The position numbers were made by a program, and so were the translations under genes. A DNA stretch of 64,000 nucleotides from Pseudomonadota bacterium (lineage in GTDB: Bacteria > Pseudomonadota > Alphaproteobacteria > Acetobacterales > Acetobacteraceae), in the NCBI GenBank assembly GCA_021805545.1, contig JAJZFB010000046.1, forward strand, positions 1 through 64,000, given 5' to 3'. The notes under the pieces are model-generated. The model was not told the DNA's origin and ran no database searches. It saw only the letters and a list, made by a program, of their open reading frames with translations. Numbering within the stretch: the first letter of the stretch is position 1; each line of letters opens with the position of its first letter. Below are positions 32,317 to 41,093 of this stretch, piece after piece.

Positions 32317-32600
32317 AAAGTCAGCACCTTCTTATTACCGGGCGCGTCCAGGGCGTCGGGTTCCGGGATTGGCTGGTGTACAAAGCCACCCGGCTTGGCA
32401 TTTCGGGTTGGGTCCGCAACTTGGATCACAATACAGTAGAGGCCGTTATCTGCGGTGAGGATGATGCGGTGGATCAATGTATTAATCTGTGCCGCCACGG
32501 GCCAGCGTCAGCTAAGGTCAGCGCGATTAACATAACCAACACCCCTCCCCCCAACCAAACCGGCTTCGTACGGCGCGGCTCCGCATCTACGCAGCTCTGA
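32313..32600 (+). CDS. acyP: Acylphosphatase
   Basis: Small (95 aa) enzyme that hydrolyses acyl phosphates. The two catalytic residues sit in their motifs: Arg18 in GRVQGVGFR and Asn36 in GWVRNLDHNTVEA. Start ATG overlaps the ATP12 stop (ATGA). Family length is 90-100 aa, so it is complete. Confidence 0.93.
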   Translation: MKSQHLLITGRVQGVGFRDWLVYKATRLGISGWVRNLDHNTVEAVICGEDDAVDQCINLCRHGPASAKVSAINITNTPPPNQTGFVRRGSASTQL

Positions 32601-32690
32601 AATAGATCAAGGCAGCCATCTCAACTGCCACGTTTACAGTCTCGTACAAGTTGGTAATGCGTGTGTTTATTATTTTAGGAGTCCCCCCGG

Positions 32691-33968
32691 ATGAGTAAAA
32701 ATTCTGAACTAATGGCACGGCGCACGGCAGCCATCCCCCGTGGCGTTTCTAATACCCATCCCATTTTCGCAACCCACGCCGAAAATGCCACGCTATGGGA
32801 CGCCGATGGCAAGAAATATATCGACTTCGCAGGCGGCATCGCCGTTCTAAACACCGGCCATCGCCACCCCAAAGTAATGGCGGCGGTGGCTGAGCAGCTT
32901 TCCCATTTCTCCCATACCTGCTTCCAGGTCGCGCCCTATGAGAGCTACATCGCCCTGGCCGAACGGCTAAATGCCATCGCGCCCATCGAGGGGCCTGCCA
33001 AAACCATCTTCTTCACCACCGGCGCCGAGGCGCTTGAAAACGCCGTGAAGCTGGCGCGCGCGGCCACGGGCCGCTCCGGCGTCATCACCTTCGCCGGCGG
33101 CTATCACGGCCGCACCCTCCTCACCATGGCGATGACCGGCAAGGTGCTGCCATACAAGAAGAAGTTTGCCCCCCTGCCGTCGGAAGTCTTCCACGTTCCG
33201 TTCCCGCACCACACGTTTGGCGTCACGGTGCAGGAGAGCCTGCGTTATATCGACATGCTGTTCCGCGCCGACATTGAGCCTTCGCGCGTTGCCGCCATCG
33301 CGCTTGAGCCGGTGCAGGGCGAAGGCGGATTCCTGCAGGCGCCTGAAGAACTGCTCACCGGCCTGCGCAAAATCTGTGACGAACACGGCATTCTGCTCAT
33401 CATCGACGAGGTGCAGACCGGCTTTGCCCGTACCGGCAAGATGTTTGCCATCGAACATTCCGTGGTGAAGCCAGACCTCATGACCATCGCCAAGTCGCTC
33501 GCCGGCGGTTTCCCGCTCTCCGGTGTCGTCGGCCGCGCTGATGTCATGGACGCCGCCGAGCCGGGCGGCCTGGGCGGCACCTATGCCGGCTCACCGGTCG
33601 CCGTCGCCGCCGCGCTCGCGGTACTCGACGTTATCGAGGAGGAAAAGCTGGTCGAACGCGCCAATATTATCGGTGCCAGAATGAAGACCAAGCTCGAAGC
33701 CATCTCCCGCCGCAACGACACCGTACCCATCGCCGATATTCGCGGCCCCGGCGCCATGGTCGCTTTCGACATCGTGAAAGCCCGCGGCGGCTATGAACCG
33801 GACCCGGATACCACCAAGCGCGTACTGGCCAAGGCGCGCGAGAATGGCCTCATCCTGCTGTCCTGCGGCGTGTACGGCAACGCCGTCCGCCTGCTCATGC
33901 CGCTGACAATCCCCGATGAGCAGTTGGACGAAGGGCTGAACATTCTGGAAACCGCGCTGACACTCTAA
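32691..33968 (+). CDS. gabT: 4-aminobutyrate--2-oxoglutarate aminotransferase
   Basis: PLP-dependent class III aminotransferase, 425 aa, likely using GABA or a related omega-amino acid. The PLP lysine is Lys268 (TIAKSLAGG), Asp239 pairs with the pyridine nitrogen (LLIIDEVQTGF), and the N-terminal FAGGIAVLNTGHRHP is typical of GabT. AGGAG lies ten bases before the ATG. Succinate-semialdehyde dehydrogenase is not adjacent. The 3' end overlaps the convergent transporter gene by 4 nt. Confidence 0.9.
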   Translation: MSKNSELMARRTAAIPRGVSNTHPIFATHAENATLWDADGKKYIDFAGGIAVLNTGHRHPKVMAAVAEQLSHFSHTCFQVAPYESYIALAERLNAIAPIEGPAKTIFFTTGAEALENAVKLARAATGRSGVITFAGGYHGRTLLTMAMTGKVLPYKKKFAPLPSEVFHVPFPHHTFGVTVQESLRYIDMLFRADIEPSRVAAIALEPVQGEGGFLQAPEELLTGLRKICDEHGILLIIDEVQTGFARTGKMFAIEHSVVKPDLMTIAKSLAGGFPLSGVVGRADVMDAAEPGGLGGTYAGSPVAVAAALAVLDVIEEEKLVERANIIGARMKTKLEAISRRNDTVPIADIRGPGAMVAFDIVKARGGYEPDPDTTKRVLAKARENGLILLSCGVYGNAVRLLMPLTIPDEQLDEGLNILETALTL

Positions 33969-35221
33969 AAAAACAGCCAGCTTATCAGCACATAGATCGG
34001 GGTCATGATCAAAACCATGACCCCGGCATATTCAAAAAACCCCGGCATCCTCACGCCCCGCCGCGCGGCAATCTCGCGGATCATCAGATTCGGCGCATTA
34101 CCCAGATACGTGATGGGGCCGAAAAACACAGACCCCGCTGCAATCGCCGTCAATAACGCCGCCGCGCCGGAAACCAGCTCCTTGGCGTGCCCTCCCGCCG
34201 CTTCAAAAAACACAAGATAGGTCGGCGCTGCATCGAGCACGGCTGACGCAATGCCCGACACCCAGAACCAAACCGCCGGGTCCGGCGCAAGCTGTGCATT
34301 CTTCAGCAGCAAAAAAATCGGCGGAATAGTGGCAAACACACCAAAGAACAGAATATTGATTTCGCGCATCGCGCCCCAGGCGAAACGGTTCTGCGTGCGT
34401 ATCGCCCGTGGCGTGAAAATTTCCGAGATTACGATGCAGACAATCTCGAACAGCATAACCGCAAGCTGCTCGCCCGGCATTGAGAGCGAGAATACATTCA
34501 CATTACCAGGATGCCAAAACCCTTCCACCGGCATCACGAGCACCAGCAGCGCGAGCAGCCCTATGTTCAACCCGCCGCGTATCGAAAACCTCTCCACAGG
34601 CGGGCGCGGCTCCCGCCGGAATAAATAAGCATCCACCCCATAGCAAAGCAGCAATACCGGCACCACCAGTACGATAAGCGGCAAAACCAGGTGCACGGTG
34701 GGCCAGAAAAATGGCACGCCCCGCAAAAACCCAACCAATAATGGCGGATCGCCCAAAGGCGATAGCGCACCTCCGCAATTGCCCACCAAAATAATGAATG
34801 CCAGCACCAGATGGCGCTTTTCTGGCCTGTTGGCATTGGCCGCCAGCAGCGGATGAATCAGCAGCAGCGAGGCGCCGATCGTCCCCATTACAGAGGCCAG
34901 AAGCGTCCCCAGCAGCAGCAGCAGCAGATTACCGCCAGGCCGCCCCCAAGGCCCGCCTTTGAAGGCGATACCGCCCCCCAGCGCATACAAGGCCAGCAAC
35001 AAGGTAATAAACGGCAAAAACGCCGCAACCGTAACCTCGCAAAGTGCCCGTACCGCCCCGCCAAGCCCCAGCACCAGGGCTTGGCCGGCAAAGCCAAGCA
35101 CAATCCAGGTACCGATAATCCACTCGATACGCCGGTGCCAAAAACGCGGCATGGTACCAGGCAAAATGGCGAAGGACAGCAGAATGCCCGCAAATGGCAG
35201 GGCCTGTAACGCCTCACTCAT
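33965..35221 (-). CDS. CitMHS/NhaD-like sodium:proton antiporter family protein
   Basis: Hydrophobic 418-aa protein with about 11-12 membrane segments. The segment VGNCGGALSPLGDPPLLVGFLRGV resembles the conserved GGxxSPxGDPP motif of NhaD and the CitMHS_2 group of ion transporters, and a second symmetric repeat has LGNAPNLMIREIA. The ion carried (Na+/H+ or a carboxylate) cannot be told from sequence. Start ATG 35221; a TTG at 35230 is less likely. Confidence 0.8.
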   Translation of the reverse strand: MSEALQALPFAGILLSFAILPGTMPRFWHRRIEWIIGTWIVLGFAGQALVLGLGGAVRALCEVTVAAFLPFITLLLALYALGGGIAFKGGPWGRPGGNLLLLLLGTLLASVMGTIGASLLLIHPLLAANANRPEKRHLVLAFIILVGNCGGALSPLGDPPLLVGFLRGVPFFWPTVHLVLPLIVLVVPVLLLCYGVDAYLFRREPRPPVERFSIRGGLNIGLLALLVLVMPVEGFWHPGNVNVFSLSMPGEQLAVMLFEIVCIVISEIFTPRAIRTQNRFAWGAMREINILFFGVFATIPPIFLLLKNAQLAPDPAVWFWVSGIASAVLDAAPTYLVFFEAAGGHAKELVSGAAALLTAIAAGSVFFGPITYLGNAPNLMIREIAARRGVRMPGFFEYAGVMVLIMTPIYVLISWLFF

Positions 35222-35250
35222 GGGGGCCAAACTCTCACGCCTTCTCCCAC

Positions 35251-36051
35251 CTAAGCAACTGCGCCATTAAAGTGGCTCACGAACTCAGCTCCCGCGCAAA
35301 CAAGCGCCTCGGCAATTTCCCCGCCTAGCGCTGCATCGCGCTCTTGCCATGCCAAGCCGATGGCTTCCTTGGGAGCCTCGCCAAACTCTACCGGCGCTTC
35401 CACCGTCAAGCCCTGAAAATCAAGCGTGCCAAACCCGCTCACCGGCAGGCCGAGCAACTCCGCCCGCCCTGCCCCGCCAGCCTCCGTCTGCCCAACGCAG
35501 CCCGGCCTTAGAGCCAAATTCAACGCCAATAACGGCTCCGCCCCATGGCCAAACCGCCCATTCGCAGCGCCAATCCGCCGCTCCATCAACTGCCGGGCAA
35601 TTTTCCACAGATAAAAGGAGGGGATCACCACGCCTTGTTCATGCTTCAGCCTCAGCGCGACCTCATGAATCACCGGCACATTGCCGCCATGGGCGTTCAA
35701 AATAACAATCTTGCGCAGCCCATGGCGCAACAACCCGCTCAGCACATCCAGCAGCACACGCCGGAAACTCTCCGGCGCCAAAGCCAGCCCGCCTGGGCTT
35801 GACCCAAAATAATCCGCCACGCCAAACGGCAATGTGGGCGCCACAAAGGCCGCAACCCCTTGCTCACCAGCCCGCCGTGCAATCCGCTCCGCAACCATAT
35901 CCGCCAGCAGATAATCCCCCATGGGCTGATACGCCCCGTGGTCTTCCTGGCTGCCAAGCGGCAGCAAAATAACCGGATTATCCCGGACAGAGAGGGCGAA
36001 CTGGCTGGCCGTCATATCGCCCAGCCGCACATGCGTGATTGAAGCGCTCAT
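35251..36051 (-). CDS. Creatininase family metal-dependent amidohydrolase
   Basis: 266-aa protein of the creatininase/MftE fold. The expected metal ligands are visible: Glu36, His38, Asp46, His121 in NAHGGN and Glu172 in GHGAE. Family members cleave cyclic or peptide amide bonds (creatinine, mycofactocin precursor, riboflavin intermediates). No mycofactocin or creatine genes are nearby, so the substrate is unknown. It ends 29 nt before the transporter start and may share its transcript. Confidence 0.85.
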   Translation of the reverse strand: MSASITHVRLGDMTASQFALSVRDNPVILLPLGSQEDHGAYQPMGDYLLADMVAERIARRAGEQGVAAFVAPTLPFGVADYFGSSPGGLALAPESFRRVLLDVLSGLLRHGLRKIVILNAHGGNVPVIHEVALRLKHEQGVVIPSFYLWKIARQLMERRIGAANGRFGHGAEPLLALNLALRPGCVGQTEAGGAGRAELLGLPVSGFGTLDFQGLTVEAPVEFGEAPKEAIGLAWQERDAALGGEIAEALVCAGAEFVSHFNGAVA

Positions 36052-36090
36052 GACGCCTAGTGTGCCGCGCCACGGCGCTTTCGCAACCCC

Positions 36091-36372
36091 CTACCCTGCC
36101 TCGCCGGGCGCCCGAAGCGATAAGGACAAGGCGTGTAGCCCGCTCTTGAACTCCTCATCCAGCGCCTCATGCACCGCGCGGGAACGCGCCAGCCGCGGCT
36201 GCCCCGCCAAGCTGGCCGCCACCATCGCCACGCGGTAATGCGTTTCCCCCGCAGGCAAGCCCTGCCGCCCGGCATGTTTTGCGTGCTTGCCGCTCTCATC
36301 AATCACTTCCAGCATCTCAGGCTTGAAAACTGCCGTAAGAATTTGTCGAATCCGCTCTTGCCTGGTCGTCAT
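36091..36372 (-). CDS. bolA: BolA family protein
   Basis: 93-aa BolA-like protein; family members bind iron-sulfur clusters with monothiol glutaredoxins or act as regulators. Diagnostic segments are GETHYRVAMVA and the helix-to-strand end SGLHALSLSLRAP. ATG 36372 is supported by GAGGA five to six bases upstream; longer in-frame starts contain that site. It is divergent from the J-domain gene, 92 bp apart. Confidence 0.9.
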   Translation of the reverse strand: MTTRQERIRQILTAVFKPEMLEVIDESGKHAKHAGRQGLPAGETHYRVAMVAASLAGQPRLARSRAVHEALDEEFKSGLHALSLSLRAPGEAG

Positions 36373-36464
36373 TTCATCCTCGTATGCGCGCATGCCGTGC
36401 CCGTATTGCATGCAACGGGCACTGTGGCTGTTGCTTATTGGGGACAAGCGCGCACATTAAGACC

Positions 36465-37052
36465 ATGACGACAACCAGCCGCAAGAGCCGTGCCTTTACT
36501 CCCGACCCCGCCGCGCCAGGACAGCGTTGCGACAACCCAGGCTGTGGCATGGCCGGCGAGTACAAGGCACCAAAATCACGCGAGAGCCTGCGCGACTTTC
36601 ACTGGTTTTGCCTGGACCATGTCCGGGCCTACAATGCGTCCTGGGACTATTATAAGGGCATGGCCCCCGAGGAAATCGAAATGGAGTTGCGCGCCGATTC
36701 CTCTTGGCAGCGCCCCAGCTGGCCGCTTGGCCAGCAAGGCAAGCAAGCACGGCTGGATGACGCGCTGGAAGCAGAATTGCACGCCTTCGCTTTCGGCCCC
36801 CGCCCCAAAGCGCGCACCCGGCAGGACATACCAGCCGAATTGCGCGATGCCCTGGGTATTTTCGGCCTCGTTTGGCCTGTCACCTTCGCCACCGTAAAGG
36901 CCAAATACAAAGAGCTCGCCAAGCGCCACCACCCGGACGCCAATAATGGCAGCAAGCACGCGGAGGAGATGCTGAAGCGCATCAACTTGGCCTATGCCAC
37001 ATTGCGCGCCAAACTAGCCGCCTCCTCCGTCCCGCAGCCCGTAGCCGATTGA
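36465..37052 (+). CDS. J-domain protein with an N-terminal Cys/His motif
   Basis: 195-aa protein with a C-terminal J domain: HPD at residues 156-158, with helix II KAKYKELAKRH and helix III MLKRINLAYATLRA. J domains stimulate DnaK (Hsp70). The N-terminal half carries Cys22, Cys27, Cys49 and His52 in an arrangement that could bind zinc, and a conserved-looking FHWFCLDHVRAYNASW segment. It lies 58 bp before cobS; this J-protein/cobS neighbourhood is recurrent in alphaproteobacteria. Confidence 0.88.
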   Translation: MTTTSRKSRAFTPDPAAPGQRCDNPGCGMAGEYKAPKSRESLRDFHWFCLDHVRAYNASWDYYKGMAPEEIEMELRADSSWQRPSWPLGQQGKQARLDDALEAELHAFAFGPRPKARTRQDIPAELRDALGIFGLVWPVTFATVKAKYKELAKRHHPDANNGSKHAEEMLKRINLAYATLRAKLAASSVPQPVAD

Positions 37053-37110
37053 GAAACAGCCGGAAGAGTGGCAAACCCAATACACGCCGTTAAGTAGTAG
37101 GATGAGTTGA

Positions 37111-38115
37111 ATGAATAATGCCGCCGCGATCGCCGAGCCGTTCACCCCGGCCACCTCGGCCATCAACCTGCCGGATACAAAGGTGAAAGCCCGGGAGATA
37201 TTCGGCATTGATTCCGGCCTTGAAGTGCCTGCCTTCTCCGTCCGCACCGAGCATGTGCCGGAAATCGATCCAGCCTATCAGTTCGACAAAGAGACTACCC
37301 TTGCCATACTGGCCGGCTTCGCCTTCAACCGCCGGGTAATGATCCAGGGCTATCACGGCACCGGTAAATCCACCCATGTGGAGCAGGTCGCCGCCCGCCT
37401 CAACTGGCCCTGCATCCGCGTCAACCTGGACAGCCATATCAGCCGTATCGACCTTATTGGCAAAGACGCCATTGTGCTGAAGGACGGCAAGCAGGTCACG
37501 GAATTCCGCGAAGGCATCCTACCCTGGGCATTGCAGCACCCCTGCGCCCTGGTGTTCGATGAATACGATGCCGGCCGCCCCGACGTGATGTTCGTCATCC
37601 AGCGCGTGCTGGAGGTCGAAGGCAAACTCACCCTTCTCGACCAAAACCGCGTCATCCGCCCGCACCCCGCCTTCCGCCTGTTCGCTACCGCCAACACGGT
37701 AGGTCTGGGCGACACAACCGGCCTCTATCACGGCACCCAACAGATCAATCAGGGCCAGATGGACCGCTGGAACATCGTCGCCACCCTCAACTACCTACCG
37801 CACACGCAGGAAGTGGCGATCGTGCTCGCCAAGCTTGGCCTTGATGCCAATGATGCCGTCTGGAAGAAGCGCACCGAGAGCATGGTCGCCCTGGCCGACC
37901 TCACCCGCGCCGGCTTCATCGCGGGCGACATTTCCACAGTCATGTCGCCGCGCACGGTTATAACCTGGGCGGAAAACACCCGTATCTTCGGCGATGTCGG
38001 CTTCGCCTTCCGGCTGACCTTCCTCAACAAATGCGACGAAGCCGAGCGCAACACGGTAGCGGAATATTACCAGCGCTGCTTCAACGAGGAAATACCAACC
38101 GGCCTGAGGCAATGA
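37111..38115 (+). CDS. cobS: Cobaltochelatase subunit CobS
   Basis: MoxR-type AAA+ ATPase, 334 aa. With CobT it drives cobalt insertion by CobN in aerobic cobalamin synthesis. Walker A is GYHGTGKST (80-88), Walker B ALVFDE (146-151), and [10 protein letters not shown] carries sensor 1. AGGA lies eight bases before the ATG. Coupled to cobT by an ATGA overlap. No cobN or other cobalamin gene is in the window. Confidence 0.95.
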   Translation: MNNAAAIAEPFTPATSAINLPDTKVKAREIFGIDSGLEVPAFSVRTEHVPEIDPAYQFDKETTLAILAGFAFNRRVMIQGYHGTGKSTHVEQVAARLNWPCIRVNLDSHISRIDLIGKDAIVLKDGKQVTEFREGILPWALQHPCALVFDEYDAGRPDVMFVIQRVLEVEGKLTLLDQNRVIRPHPAFRLFATANTVGLGDTTGLYHGTQQINQGQMDRWNIVATLNYLPHTQEVAIVLAKLGLDANDAVWKKRTESMVALADLTRAGFIAGDISTVMSPRTVITWAENTRIFGDVGFAFRLTFLNKCDEAERNTVAEYYQRCFNEEIPTGLRQ

Positions 38116-39989
38116 GCGAGAAGAAAGACCAGGGCCGGGCGGAAGACTTCAAGCGCTCGACTGCCAACACACTGCGCGCCATGGCTGGCGTGCCAGAGGT
38201 GCAGGTTGCCTACCAGCCTGGCCCTGGCGGGCTAGCCGGCAAACGCGCCCGCCTGCCTTCACCGTCCCGCGCCCTGCCCCGCAGCGAAGTCGCCAAGCTG
38301 CGGGGCGCGGCGGATTCCATGGCGCTGCAACTGCGCTACCATAACGATGCCCTGCACCAAGCCCGGCAACCCCAATCCCGCGAAGCACGCGATGCTTACG
38401 ATTCCCTGGAACGCGCCCGTGTCGAGATTGTCGGCGCCCAACACATGCCCGGCGTCACCGCGAATTTGCGCGGCAAGCTGAACGAGGAATGCGAAGGCAA
38501 CGGGCTGGACCGCATGACCGAGCGCGACCAGCTACCACTCGCCACGGCCCTGTCTCTGCTCGCGCGCGACCGCATGGACCCAAAGGCGGTTCCCGCCTCG
38601 GCACAACACATACTCAACCTCTGGCGCAATACGCTGGGACCAAATGCCGAAGCCGCGCTGGATGAGCTGGCAGCTTCCCGTAACGACCAATCCCGCTACA
38701 TCGGCGCCGCCCGAAAATTGCTCGCCGCGGTCGATCTGGCGGAAGGTGAGAACGAACCCGGAGATAACGAAGAATCAGAGGAAGGTGAGGAAAGCAGCGA
38801 GAATACCGCGCAGCAGGATAATTCCCAGGAAGGCCAGAGCCAGAGCGAGGCGGAGGATAATCCCATGCTGGCCTCCGCCCCCGAGATGGCGGAAACCGGC
38901 GCGCCGGAAGAATTCGAGCAGGACGATGCAGATGCCGAAGAGATGGCCGCCGATGCGGGCGACGCACCCGCGGGCCCTCAGCCCCGCCGCAATTCCATCC
39001 CCAACGACGACCACGCCGCCTACCGCGCCTACACCCGCGCTTTCGACGAAGAAGTGTACGCCGAGGATTTGTGCGACCCCGATGAGCTGAGCCGCCTGCG
39101 CCAGCAATTGGACCAGCAATTGCAGCATCTCCACGCCGTGGTGGCCAAGCTCGCCAACCGCCTGCAGCGCCGCCTGCTGGCACAGCAGATGCGCGCCTGG
39201 GATTTCGACCTGGAGGAAGGCATACTCGACGCTGCCCGTCTGTCGCGTGTCATTGTCGATCCGCTGTTAGCGCTTAGTTACAAGCGCGAACGCGACACAG
39301 ATTTTCGCGATACGGTCGTTACCCTGCTCATTGACAATTCCGGCTCCATGCGCGGGCGGCCCATCACCGTCGCCGCCATGTGCGGCGATATTCTGGCCCG
39401 CACGCTGGAACGCTGCGCCGTGAAGGTGGAAGTCCTCGGCTTCACCACGCGCGCCTGGAAGGGCGGGCAGAGCCGGGAGCAATGGATTGCCGCTGGCAAG
39501 CCGCCTTTACCCGGACGTCTGAACGATCTGCGGCATATCATCTACAAAGCCGCAGATGAACCTTGGCGGCGTGCCCGCAAGAATCTTGGCCTGATGCTCC
39601 GTGAAGGGCTACTGAAAGAAAATATCGATGGCGAAGCCCTGCTCTGGGCGTACCGCCGCCTGCTGGCACGCCCGGAAAACCGCCGCATCCTCATGGTGAT
39701 TAGCGATGGCGCGCCGGTTGACGACTCCACCCTCTCGGTCAATCCCGGCAATTATCTGGAACGGCATCTGCGCGATGTCATCCGTGAGATTGAAACCCGC
39801 GACGCGGCGGAGCTTGTCGCCATCGGCATCGGTCACGACGTAACGCGCTATTATCGCCGCGCCGTCACCATCGTAGATGCCGAGGAACTTGGCGGCACCA
39901 TGATGCGCAAGCTGACGGAGCTATTCGACGAGGACGAAGCCCAGCTCTGGTCCAGCATCGCTGGCCGGCAAAGCTCCCTCGTGGTGTAA
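38112..39989 (+). CDS. cobT: Cobaltochelatase subunit CobT
   Basis: 625-aa partner of CobS. The N-terminal half is helical, residues about 213-287 are very acidic (Glu/Asp-rich linker), and the C-terminal third is a von Willebrand A domain with an intact MIDAS motif DNSGS (Asp408, Ser410, Ser412) and the [12 protein letters not shown] segment typical of CobT. The pair CobS/CobT resembles the BchI/BchD motor of magnesium chelatase. A 76-bp gap without a clear terminator follows. Confidence 0.94.
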   Translation: MSEKKDQGRAEDFKRSTANTLRAMAGVPEVQVAYQPGPGGLAGKRARLPSPSRALPRSEVAKLRGAADSMALQLRYHNDALHQARQPQSREARDAYDSLERARVEIVGAQHMPGVTANLRGKLNEECEGNGLDRMTERDQLPLATALSLLARDRMDPKAVPASAQHILNLWRNTLGPNAEAALDELAASRNDQSRYIGAARKLLAAVDLAEGENEPGDNEESEEGEESSENTAQQDNSQEGQSQSEAEDNPMLASAPEMAETGAPEEFEQDDADAEEMAADAGDAPAGPQPRRNSIPNDDHAAYRAYTRAFDEEVYAEDLCDPDELSRLRQQLDQQLQHLHAVVAKLANRLQRRLLAQQMRAWDFDLEEGILDAARLSRVIVDPLLALSYKRERDTDFRDTVVTLLIDNSGSMRGRPITVAAMCGDILARTLERCAVKVEVLGFTTRAWKGGQSREQWIAAGKPPLPGRLNDLRHIIYKAADEPWRRARKNLGLMLREGLLKENIDGEALLWAYRRLLARPENRRILMVISDGAPVDDSTLSVNPGNYLERHLRDVIREIETRDAAELVAIGIGHDVTRYYRRAVTIVDAEELGGTMMRKLTELFDEDEAQLWSSIAGRQSSLVV

Positions 39990-40065
39990 GCCCCCTCCAA
40001 AACCTGCTCCGCTCAGCCATGCGCTACCGTATATCAAGCATCAGAGTGCAGCGTGTCTTGCTCAA

Positions 40066-41091
40066 TCAAGGCCTTGAAAAACGCCCTACATCAATCCTCG
40101 CCGCGGAGGGACATTCCGCGGCCACACGAATCACGGCGTCTGATGGCGGCAAAACCTGCCGCCCTAGTAAAGCCGCAAGATAACGCGCCACAAAAATAGA
40201 GTGCATGAACTGGCACGGCTGAACCAGATGATCCTCACTATTAAAAAAATCCATCCTCGGATATTCGCTATGATCCGGCATCAGCAAAAAGCGTCCACCA
40301 TTGAGCACATAAACCGATCTAATCGCCGCGATCAGCTTACCTGATTGCGGCTGGGTATAACCAACCGGCATCCCTCCCACCACAATAACGCCTTTACGCG
40401 TCTCCCGCGCCACAAACTTGGTAATCAAGGAAGATCCATAGCCACCTTCAATCTCCACCGCCGTTGGTAGATGGCGCGGCGCCAGGGGCAACAATGCGGC
40501 ATCCCGCAATGCCAATAAATTATCCACCCGGTCACCCTGGTCGTCATACTCTCCCGCCAACAGACCCTGCGGCGTGATAATACCTGAGCCGGCCAGCGGC
40601 ATTTCCAGAAATGCTTCACCCAAATCGGCAAGTGTGCAACAAAACACCGCGCCTGCTATGCGCGGCACTGGCAGTTGTACCAATATACTTCTATCATGCC
40701 GCAACAAGAAGGCGCCATCCACCGCGGCGCGATAGGCTGCCGCCGTCATAGTATATTGTGACAGCTCCATCGGCATATACACAACGTCACCGGCGTGGAG
40801 GTAAGGCGCATACCGGATGAAAATGTCATCCAGCCCAATCCCAACGGCAATGCCCGCATTCTCGCAGGGCATGTTCAGCATGGCACCCATCACAACGCAT
40901 GAATGGGAATAAGGGCCATTTGATCCAGCCAATATCACGAGCTTTGGCGATGGAAGCGCCCGGAGTCTCGTCACCTTCTGCAGCAACTCCAGGCGCAGTG
41001 TGCCCAAGGATAATGGCCTGTCAACGAGTAAGCCAAAGACGGCGCTATATACCACCACAGATAAGGCGCAGAGTTTGAGCAGGCGCCACAT
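40066..41091 (-). CDS. SGNH-like protein partner of MBOAT acyltransferase
   Basis: 341-aa protein with one N-terminal membrane anchor, then an extracytoplasmic domain. The start of the domain, VILAGSNGPYSHSC, resembles the SGNH block I around the nucleophile Ser, and FFNSEDHL near residue 295 resembles the terminal Asp-x-His block. It is 2 nt downstream of the MBOAT gene, like AlgJ/AlgX or DltD beside their MBOAT partners. A role in the final acetyl transfer to a surface glycan is inferred. The match to any one family is weak. Confidence 0.65.
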   Translation of the reverse strand: MWRLLKLCALSVVVYSAVFGLLVDRPLSLGTLRLELLQKVTRLRALPSPKLVILAGSNGPYSHSCVVMGAMLNMPCENAGIAVGIGLDDIFIRYAPYLHAGDVVYMPMELSQYTMTAAAYRAAVDGAFLLRHDRSILVQLPVPRIAGAVFCCTLADLGEAFLEMPLAGSGIITPQGLLAGEYDDQGDRVDNLLALRDAALLPLAPRHLPTAVEIEGGYGSSLITKFVARETRKGVIVVGGMPVGYTQPQSGKLIAAIRSVYVLNGGRFLLMPDHSEYPRMDFFNSEDHLVQPCQFMHSIFVARYLAALLGRQVLPPSDAVIRVAAECPSAARIDVGRFSRP

Positions 41092-41093
41092 TA

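Noticed and set aside
36400-36420. Palindrome TTGCATGCAA with flanking GCCCG/CGGGC between bolA and the J-domain gene
   Set aside because: The arms are interrupted by a 2-nt bulge, there is no T tract and no known motif; it may be chance in a 92-bp gap.
38614-39183. Minus-strand 189-codon frame opposite cobT
   Set aside because: It lies opposite the acidic linker of CobT; the Arg/Gly-rich product is the expected mirror of Glu/Asp/Ala codons.
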